DNA of 64,000 nt from Sulfuritalea sp. (GTDB taxonomy: Bacteria; Pseudomonadota; Gammaproteobacteria; Burkholderiales; Rhodocyclaceae): the NCBI GenBank assembly GCA_030247575.1, contig JAOTRV010000007.1, forward strand, positions 1 through 64,000, read 5' to 3'. A program made the translations under genes and the position numbers. Position 1 is the stretch's first letter; each line of letters begins with the position of its first letter. The notes under the pieces were generated by a model. That model was not told where the DNA came from. It saw only the letters and a program-made list of their open reading frames with translations, and did no database searches. Shown piece after piece: positions 58,185 through 64,000 of the stretch.

Positions 58185-58803
58185 TTTGCGTGCTCCCCCT
58201 TTTTGCCTTGCGCCGCGCCCACCACGAGAACACCAGCAGCCAGGCGCCGAGCACGAAGAAGCCGCCCGGCGGCAGCACCATGATCACCCAGGGCTGGAAC
58301 CCGGCGCCGAACAGCGACACCCCGAACAGGGTTCCGGCACCGAGAATCTCGCGTACCGTTCCGAGGGCCAGCAGACCGATGACGAAGCCGAAGCTCATGC
58401 CAAGCGCGTTGATCATGGCCGGCAGCGGCGGATTTCTGGAGGCGTGCGCTTCGGCGCGACCGAGAATGATGCAATTCACCACGATCAACTGGATGAAGGC
58501 GCCGAGAGCATCGTAGAGCGCCAGGCTGATGGCCTGAATCAAGTAGTCCACCACCGTGACGAAAGTGGCGATGATCACGATGTACACGGCAATCCGAACC
58601 TCCTTCGGCACGATGTTGCGCATCAGTGACACCAGACCGCAGGAACAGACCAGCACGAACAGCGTCGCCAGTCCCATCGACAGGGCATTCACCCCGGAAA
58701 CCGTGACGGCGAGGGTCGGGCACATGCCCAGCACCATGACGAATACCGGGTTCTGGCGCCAGATGCCTTCCATGAACTCGTCCCAGGTGGCAGGAGCGCT
58801 CAT
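58177..58803 (-). CDS. rnfE: Rnf complex subunit RnfE
   Basis: 208 residues, six helices. NPVFVMVLGMCPTLAVTVSG and IVVNCIILGRAEAHASRN are family hallmarks. The start is at ATG 58803, 95 bases from rnfG across an inverted-repeat element that overlaps the rnfG stop. Confidence 0.96.
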   Translation of the reverse strand: MSAPATWDEFMEGIWRQNPVFVMVLGMCPTLAVTVSGVNALSMGLATLFVLVCSCGLVSLMRNIVPKEVRIAVYIVIIATFVTVVDYLIQAISLALYDALGAFIQLIVVNCIILGRAEAHASRNPPLPAMINALGMSFGFVIGLLALGTVREILGAGTLFGVSLFGAGFQPWVIMVLPPGGFFVLGAWLLVFSWWARRKAKRGSTQNA

Positions 58804-58815
58804 GGGAAAAACCTT

Positions 58816-58900
58816 TCACCACAGAGACACAGAGGCACAGAGAAATGCAAGGCCACTTCTCTCCCGGTTTTCCTCTGTGTCTCTGTGCCTCTGTGGTTCA
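58816..58900. repeat. Inverted-repeat element CCACAGAGACACAGAG, copy 1
   Basis: Left arm TTCACCACAGAGACACAGAG and right arm CTCTGTGCCTCTGTGGTTCA around a GC-rich loop. It is inserted between rnfG and rnfE, overlapping the end of rnfG by a few bases. A second copy lies between rnfC and rnfD. Confidence 0.75.
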
Positions 58901-59650
58901 TGATTTCTGGGCCTTTTGAAGGATTTCGAGTTTGGGTACCAGGCGCGGCAGCAAGGCCTGCGCCGAATCGTTGATGGCCTTGCCGACGGCGCGCGAGGTA
59001 ATGGTGGCGCCGGCGATGGCGTCGATCTGCCAGGGATTGGTCTTGGTGCCGTTCTTCACCGCCTTGACTTCGTTGGCCAGCGCCGAAAGGTCGCCCTTCA
59101 ATCTGGTATCGAGCGCATTGAAGTTGGCCAGGAAATTCCTGTCGGTGATGATCTTGTCGCCGATGCCCGGCGTCTCGCGCATGGAGACGACACCGATGCC
59201 GATCACGCACTGGCATTCCGGCGAGTAGCCGAACATGATGCGCACCGTGTCGGCATAACCCTTGGCGCCGCCCTCGGCGGCGATGCCGGCCAGCTTGCCT
59301 CCTGCGTCGTAGGCTGCAAAGAACTTGACGACCCCCGGCGCTAGCGCCGTATCGCCGGCGTCTACTCTCGGCTCGATGCCGCCGCCGGGCAGCGCGACGA
59401 ATTCGGAGATCGACTTCGCCGCCGGAATTACCTTGAACACCGCACGCTCCGTGGCGATGCGCTTGTTGGCGGCCACCGCGTCGTAGGTGCCCTGGTAGGC
59501 GCCAACGATGATCAGGCCGCAGATGGCAGACACCAGACCCAGCGTGCGGATCATCGCGGCGGTCGGCGATGCCGGTGGCGTGGACGGCGTCCCGCCGGCC
59601 ACGGCGATCGGAATTATCTTCTGCGCGGAAGATTTCTCGGGCGTGCTCAT
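58898..59650 (-). CDS. rnfG: Rnf complex subunit RnfG
   Basis: 250 residues from ATG 59650. One N-terminal helix (MIRTLGLVSAICGLIIVG, preceded by a Pro/Ser/Ala-rich stretch) and the FMN-binding domain with the covalent flavin site AGATITSRAVG. A copy of the 23-bp element encodes the loop RVDAGDTAL near residue 100. Overlaps rnfD by 4 bases. Confidence 0.95.
   Translation of the reverse strand: MSTPEKSSAQKIIPIAVAGGTPSTPPASPTAAMIRTLGLVSAICGLIIVGAYQGTYDAVAANKRIATERAVFKVIPAAKSISEFVALPGGGIEPRVDAGDTALAPGVVKFFAAYDAGGKLAGIAAEGGAKGYADTVRIMFGYSPECQCVIGIGVVSMRETPGIGDKIITDRNFLANFNALDTRLKGDLSALANEVKAVKNGTKTNPWQIDAIAGATITSRAVGKAINDSAQALLPRLVPKLEILQKAQKS
59346..59368 (-). repeat. 23-bp dispersed element inside rnfG
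   Basis: On the minus strand AGAGTAGACGCCGGCGATAC then GGC. In frame in RnfG, encoding RVDAGDTA just before APGVVKFF. Confidence 0.65.
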
Positions 59651-60804
59651 TTTTTGGGTTTCTTGGGCAGGAAGCGCTTCTTCGGCGTTACCGCGCTGGC
59701 TTCCTCGCGCGAGATGTAGCCCGGATTCAGCGGATAGGTGGCGCGCTTCTTGGCGCGGCCCAGGCCAACCATGGCGCCGCGACCGAAGGGCACCGGCTGG
59801 GTGATTTTCTCGATCAGGGGCGAGGCGGCATTGGCGATCAGGATGGCGTACATGACCCCTTCCGGCAGGCCGCTGTAGTAACGGATCACCACCGTCAACA
59901 AGCCGATCAGGGCGCCATACACCCACATGCCCTTGGGCGTCACCGGCGAGGTCGCCATGTCGGTTGCCATATACACCGCACCGAGAATCAGGCCGCCCGA
60001 AAACAGCATGAAGAAGGGATTCGGGTAGCGCGCCGGATCGAAGGCGAACAGCAGCCAGGCGGTCAGCGCCGCGCTGCCGAGGATGGCGAGCGGAATCCGC
60101 CAGTCCATGAAGCGGCGCAGCGCAAGGTAGGCGCCGCATAGCAGGATCAGCATCGGCGAGGGGCCGACCGCCATGTGGCCGGAAAGCGAGGTCAGCAGTT
60201 CGTCGGCATTCGCCACCACGCCGTCGAACTTCCATTTCGCCAGCGGCGTCGCGCCGGCCAGGGCATCGAGGCTCTTGGCCTTGAGCCAGGCCGCGGGATC
60301 GGCCGGAATCATCAGCGGCAGGGCCAGCGAAGACGGGATGAACTCTGTGAAGCGCCCGGGGATGAAGGACGGCGTATAAGTGGCGATCGCGGTCGGGAAA
60401 GCCGCCTGGACGAAGGCGCGGCCGACCAGCGCCGGGTTGAAGACGTTGAAGCCGATGCCGCCGAACAGCGCCTTGCCCAGCGCGATGGCGACCAGTCCGG
60501 CGACCGCGCCCATCCACAGCGGAAAGCCGGGCGGCAGCGTCAGCGCCAGCAACAGCCCGGTGATGACGGCGGAGTAATCCGACAACCGCCCGGACTGCGT
60601 GCCGGTGCGAACGAAGAAGCGCTCGGCGAGCAGGCAGGCCGCGGTGACGACAACGATCGATGCCAGGGCCGAGATGCCGTACTGCAAGACATAGAAGGCG
60701 CAGATCGGCAGCAGCGAGTACACCACATGCCGCATGATGGTTTCGACCGTCTTCGCCGCCTGCACGTGCGGCGCGGAGCGGATTTCGATCAGGGGCTGAG
60801 TCAT
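59647..60804 (-). CDS. rnfD: Rnf complex subunit RnfD
   Basis: 385 residues from ATG 60804. NqrB/RnfD family, with GIGFNVFNPALVGRAFVQAA and the covalent FMN Thr in SLDALAGATPLAK, many helices, and a basic C-terminus (KKRFLPKKPKK). An upstream in-frame Met would read through the inverted-repeat element and is rejected. Confidence 0.95.
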   Translation of the reverse strand: MTQPLIEIRSAPHVQAAKTVETIMRHVVYSLLPICAFYVLQYGISALASIVVVTAACLLAERFFVRTGTQSGRLSDYSAVITGLLLALTLPPGFPLWMGAVAGLVAIALGKALFGGIGFNVFNPALVGRAFVQAAFPTAIATYTPSFIPGRFTEFIPSSLALPLMIPADPAAWLKAKSLDALAGATPLAKWKFDGVVANADELLTSLSGHMAVGPSPMLILLCGAYLALRRFMDWRIPLAILGSAALTAWLLFAFDPARYPNPFFMLFSGGLILGAVYMATDMATSPVTPKGMWVYGALIGLLTVVIRYYSGLPEGVMYAILIANAASPLIEKITQPVPFGRGAMVGLGRAKKRATYPLNPGYISREEASAVTPKKRFLPKKPKK

Positions 60805-60813
60805 TGAAAAGCC

Positions 60814-60910
60814 TTCACCACAGAGACACAGAGACACAGAGACACAGAGGAGAAACATGGAGAGTGAAGAGAATCGCTTTTCTCTGTGCCTCTGTGTCTC
60901 TGTGGTTCAT
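60814..60910. repeat. Inverted-repeat element CCACAGAGACACAGAG, copy 2
   Basis: Left arm TTCACCACAGAGACACAGAG followed by two extra GACACAGA units, right arm CTCTGTGCCTCTGTGTCTCT then GTGGTTCA. It sits between rnfC and rnfD, four bases from the rnfC stop. Confidence 0.75.
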
Positions 60911-60914
60911 GGTT

Positions 60915-62294
60915 TTATGCAGCCGCCTTCTCGCGCAGGATCTGCTTGGCGACGCGGAACTGCTGCACCAGCGGAATGTTGGAGGGGCAGACATAGGTGC
61001 AGCAGCCGCACTCGAAGCAGTCGCCGAGGAAATACCGCTCGCCCATCAGGTCGTATTCGCGCTTGGCGGCGAGCATGCCCAGGGTCGACGGATTGAGGCC
61101 CATCGGACAGGACTCGACGCATTCGCCGCATTTGATGCAGGGATAGGTCTGGTGCGTCTCGCGTGCCTGCATGTCTTCGCGGCGGAACACCAGCACGCCC
61201 GAAACGCCCTTGGTGATGGGCACGTCGAGCGAGCCGATGGCCTGGCCCATCATCGGTCCGCCGAGGATCACCTGGCGCGCGTCCATGGCATCGATCGCCG
61301 GCGCGCCGGCATAGTCGAGCACGAACTTGAGCGGCGTGCCGAGCACCACGCGGTAGTCGCCCGGCCGCGCGACGCCCGGCCCGGTGATGGTCACCACGCG
61401 TTCGGTGAGGCCCCGCCCCGCCGGCAGCAAGGCCCCGAGCGCCGCCAGCGTGCCGACGTTGCTGACCACCATGCCGAGCGCGATCGGCAGGCCGCCGGCC
61501 GGCATCTCGGTGCCGAACAGGGCCATGATCAGCATCTTCTCGGCGCCCTGCGGATACTTGGTCGGCACCGCCTCGACGTGGATCTCGCCCTCGGGAAACG
61601 CGCCGCCGGCACCGGCCCAGGCAATGGCATTGCGCAAGGTCGCCACCGCGTCCGGCTTGTTGTCCTCGACGCCGATGATGGCGCGCACCGCGCCGGTCGC
61701 ACGCATGGCGTAGCGGATGCCGGCCAGAAGATCGTCGGTCTGTTCGACCATGACGCGATGGTCGCAGGTGAGATAGGGCTCGCACTCGCAGCCATTCACC
61801 ACCAGCGTATGCACCTTGGCCTGCTTCGGCACCGAGAGCTTGGCGTGGGTCGGGAACGCCGCGCCGCCGAGGCCGACCATGCCGGTGTCCCAGATCGCCT
61901 GCAGGATGTCCTGGCCCGTGGCCTGCGACAGGTCGCGCGGCTGTCCCCAGAGGTCCTCCTGCGTCGCGCCGGGATGGGCGCGAATGACAATGGACTCGAT
62001 CCAGGTGCCGCGCATGCCGGGCCGCAGGCCGATGAACTCGACCACGCCCGTCAGCGGCGCATGGTGCGGCACCGACAGCCATTCGTCGCTCTTGGCAATC
62101 GGCTGGCCGCGCACCACTTCCTGGCCGACCTTGACGATCGGCCGCGGCGTCTTGCCGATATGCTGCGACAGCGGCACAGTCACGCGCGGCGGAAAGGGCA
62201 GGCGGCGGATCTTGCGATCCGCCGTCAGCTTGCACGACGGCGGATGCACGCCGCGCTGAAAGGCTTCGCCGCGAAAGTAGGAAAGCAGCTTCAT
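60915..62294 (-). CDS. rnfC: Rnf complex subunit RnfC
   Basis: 459 residues. FMN/NADH-binding VGLGGAAFPTHAKLSV and LVVNGCECEPYLTCDHRVM, then two [4Fe-4S] motifs CIKCGECVESCPMGL and CFECGCCTYVCPSNI. Cytoplasmic subunit where NAD is reduced. The order rnfC-D-G-E-A matches clostridial-type operons, but no rnfB is found in its usual place after rnfA. Confidence 0.96.
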   Translation of the reverse strand: MKLLSYFRGEAFQRGVHPPSCKLTADRKIRRLPFPPRVTVPLSQHIGKTPRPIVKVGQEVVRGQPIAKSDEWLSVPHHAPLTGVVEFIGLRPGMRGTWIESIVIRAHPGATQEDLWGQPRDLSQATGQDILQAIWDTGMVGLGGAAFPTHAKLSVPKQAKVHTLVVNGCECEPYLTCDHRVMVEQTDDLLAGIRYAMRATGAVRAIIGVEDNKPDAVATLRNAIAWAGAGGAFPEGEIHVEAVPTKYPQGAEKMLIMALFGTEMPAGGLPIALGMVVSNVGTLAALGALLPAGRGLTERVVTITGPGVARPGDYRVVLGTPLKFVLDYAGAPAIDAMDARQVILGGPMMGQAIGSLDVPITKGVSGVLVFRREDMQARETHQTYPCIKCGECVESCPMGLNPSTLGMLAAKREYDLMGERYFLGDCFECGCCTYVCPSNIPLVQQFRVAKQILREKAAA

Positions 62295-62321
62295 TGTTGC
62301 CGCTCCGGGAACTCGATTGCC

Positions 62322-62405
62322 GTTCGCGGTGAGCCGTGAGCCTGTCGAACGGGCGAACCGCGGGTGTCGCGCCGGTGCTGGCCTTCGACAAGCCCAGGTC
62401 GAACG
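62322..62405. repeat. Degenerate copy of the TGTCGAA/TTCGACA inverted repeat
   Basis: Left part GAGCCTGTCGAACGGGCGAA and right part GCCTTCGACAAGCCCAGGTC. Related to the element at 30601-30678. It occupies most of the 142-bp gap between the pyruvate oxidoreductase and rnfC. Confidence 0.55.
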
Positions 62406-62436
62406 AATGATGTCGTTGCGTTTTTCACGAGGGGCT

Positions 62437-64000
62437 TCAGTTGAACTTGGCGGCTCGATTCATCAGTTTGTCGACACCGGGTTCGCTCATGTTCCAGGGC
62501 GTGCCGGGATGGATGCAGCCTGCCGTGCACTTCTCGGCGGCCTTGACGATGTCGGCGAACTTCGCTCCCTTCGGATTGATGACAACGGCGAGCTTCTGGT
62601 CGTTGTAGGCGAAGGTCTTCGGTGCCAGGTTGATGCACTCGTCGCAGGCCGTGCATTCCGGCGTTTCGATCCAGACCGGCTCGTAACCGCTGCCATCGTC
62701 GCCTGCCGCCGCCGTGGCGCCGGCACCGACTATTGAAGACGCAGGGCCGGTATCGGCCATTCCGCCAAGCCCGAGGCTGGCGGAGATCTTCGCCAGCAGC
62801 TCGGTGCGCACCCGCTCGGTCACCTCGTCGCTGTCTGCCAGACGGGCGTCGAGGCCGGCCAGGCTGCGCAGCTGGCGCCAGTAATTCAGCCGTTCCTCGC
62901 TGGAGCGGACCAGATCCTCGGTCACGAGCAGGCGCATCAGGCGATTCTTCTTGTCCACCGCCCAGATGTAGGGGAACTTGCCTTCGCGCTCGTCCTTGTC
63001 GAGCTGCAGGAAGTCGGCCAGCATGATCATGTCCTCGTTCCAGGTATCCGGCGGCGCTTTCCGGAACTGCTTGAGGAAGCGCGCCTCGGTGGCAGCGAAG
63101 TCGGCGAATGTCATCGGCAGCGACATGCTTTGCTCGGCGCCGCTGTCGTCGAGATACTTGAGCGTGTAGGTCGGCCACTCGTCGTCGAGCGACGGGTTGC
63201 CTTCGAGGCTGACGCACTCGCGGAACGTGGTGCCGGCATCGGGGTTGAAGCGGAACAGCGGATAGGCGCGGCCTTCCACAGCCAGCTTGCTCTGGTCCAC
63301 GCTGCGGTCGTCGCCGACGCCATGTTCCGGCGGGCAGACGGCGTAGATGTTGAACAGCGCCGGGCGGCGGCTGTTCAAGCCATCGACATAGCTTTCGAGC
63401 AGGTGGTTGACGTGGGCGATGGTGCTCTGCGCAACATACGAGGTGCGGTGCGCCATGCCGATCAGCGACATTTCCTTGCGCGTTTCCTGCTTGCCGCGCG
63501 TCGCGGCGCCGAACGGCGCCATGTCGGATACCTGGCCGATGAAGCCGGAGGTGCAGGCCTGACCGCCGGTGTTGGAATATACCTGCGTATCGACCACCAG
63601 GATCTTGATCGGCATGCCCGACATCAGCGCCCGGGAAAGGTTCTGGAAGCCGATGTCGTACATCGCGCCGTCGCCCCCGAGGGACACCACCGGCGGGCAC
63701 AGCAGCCATTCGTCGGTGGAGAATTTTTCCCAAGTGAAGCGACGGAAGAAGTCCTCGTCGCGATCGGGCAGGTAGTCGCCGGCGAGTTCCATCTCGGCCA
63801 TGCGCACGGCCTTGAAGCCTTCGGCCATTTTCGCCATGTGGCCTTCGAAGATGCCCATCGCCACCGAGGGCGAATCCTGGAACAGATGCGAGGTCCAGGG
63901 GAAAGGATAGGGACTGAAGGGATAGGTGGAACCCCACACCGAGGTGCAGCCGGTGGAGTTGACGATGCCCATCTCGGCGCGGCCGCGCTTGCTCGGTCCC
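62437..64000 (-). CDS. nifJ: Pyruvate:ferredoxin (flavodoxin) oxidoreductase, C-terminal part (runs off the window)
   Basis: About 521 residues of the C-terminal region; the 5' end lies beyond 64000. Thiamine-diphosphate domain: STGCTSVWGSTYPFSPYPF, VSLGGDGAMYDIGFQNLSRA, VYSNTGGQACTSGFIGQ. After a Gly/Ala-rich linker (SSIVGAGATAAAG, a distant match to the 23-bp element) a ferredoxin-like tail has CTACDECINLAPKTFAYND and later CTAGCIHPGTPWN. That fused tail is not part of every NifJ and could hand electrons to Rnf. It oxidises pyruvate or a 2-oxo acid. Confidence 0.88.
   Translation of the reverse strand, partial: GPSKRGRAEMGIVNSTGCTSVWGSTYPFSPYPFPWTSHLFQDSPSVAMGIFEGHMAKMAEGFKAVRMAEMELAGDYLPDRDEDFFRRFTWEKFSTDEWLLCPPVVSLGGDGAMYDIGFQNLSRALMSGMPIKILVVDTQVYSNTGGQACTSGFIGQVSDMAPFGAATRGKQETRKEMSLIGMAHRTSYVAQSTIAHVNHLLESYVDGLNSRRPALFNIYAVCPPEHGVGDDRSVDQSKLAVEGRAYPLFRFNPDAGTTFRECVSLEGNPSLDDEWPTYTLKYLDDSGAEQSMSLPMTFADFAATEARFLKQFRKAPPDTWNEDMIMLADFLQLDKDEREGKFPYIWAVDKKNRLMRLLVTEDLVRSSEERLNYWRQLRSLAGLDARLADSDEVTERVRTELLAKISASLGLGGMADTGPASSIVGAGATAAAGDDGSGYEPVWIETPECTACDECINLAPKTFAYNDQKLAVVINPKGAKFADIVKAAEKCTAGCIHPGTPWNMSEPGVDKLMNRAAKFN

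Noticed and set aside
60175-62339. Plus-strand open frames opposite rnfD and rnfC
   Set aside because: Shadows of strongly conserved rnf genes.

Overview
The window is a 64 kb GC-rich chromosomal segment. It most resembles a betaproteobacterium of the Rhodocyclales/Sterolibacterium/Sulfuritalea kind. The reasons are the rpsF-priB-rpsR-rplI order, dense fatty-acid oxidation operons, paaABCDE, an Rnf complex with pyruvate:ferredoxin oxidoreductase, and a complete oxidative-type dsr cluster with dsrL and dsrEFH and no dsrD. The taxonomic placement is inference; no rRNA or tRNA gene is visible.

Layout. 1-5.2 kb: a 97-bp tandem repeat running into the 3' end of dnaB, then the S6/PriB/S18/L9 operon and two rRNA modification genes. 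5.2-14.4 kb: acyl-CoA metabolism (acetoacetyl-CoA synthetase, thioesterase, ETF-quinone oxidoreductase, etfBA with an embedded CbiM-like permease and an acyl-CoA dehydrogenase) beside a TetR regulator with two matching palindromic operators. 14.5-18.5 kb: a visibly AT-richer accessory island with a Phd/RelE-type and a HigBA-type toxin-antitoxin pair flanking a tightly coupled four-gene module (HTH regulator, YaaW-like protein with a C-terminal zinc ribbon, 54-aa membrane protein, glycine-zipper protein). 18.6-24.1 kb: a second beta-oxidation operon. 24-30.6 kb: small housekeeping and hypothetical genes, a MITE-like element, a lipoprotein and YcaO. 30.7-34.5 kb: paaABCDE.

34.7-51.9 kb is the sulfur region. 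A leftward set (38246 to 34676) holds an 83-aa protein, a Cas6/Cmx6-like protein, a tandem TusA, a DsrC paralogue with an altered cysteine pattern, an unknown 214-aa protein and a TauD-like dioxygenase. It diverges from rightward dsrABEFHCMKLJOPNR plus a uroporphyrinogen-III methyltransferase. By family knowledge, TusA/DsrEFH/DsrC relay sulfane sulfur to reverse-acting DsrAB, DsrL uses the released electrons, DsrMKJOP connects DsrC to the quinone pool and periplasm, and DsrN and CobA supply siroheme amide.

52.2-64 kb: an unusual pyruvate-kinase-like protein, alanine dehydrogenase, a tandem CZB protein, and a leftward nifJ-rnfCDGEA-nqrM-like-fpr cluster without rnfB, entered from the right edge.

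Two features cut across regions. A 23-bp degenerate element recurs at about eight places, several of them inside coding linkers (dsrK, dsrJ, rnfG). Larger inverted-repeat elements sit between genes (27.6, 30.6, 58.8, 60.8 and 62.3 kb). No CRISPR array, transposase or integrase was seen.
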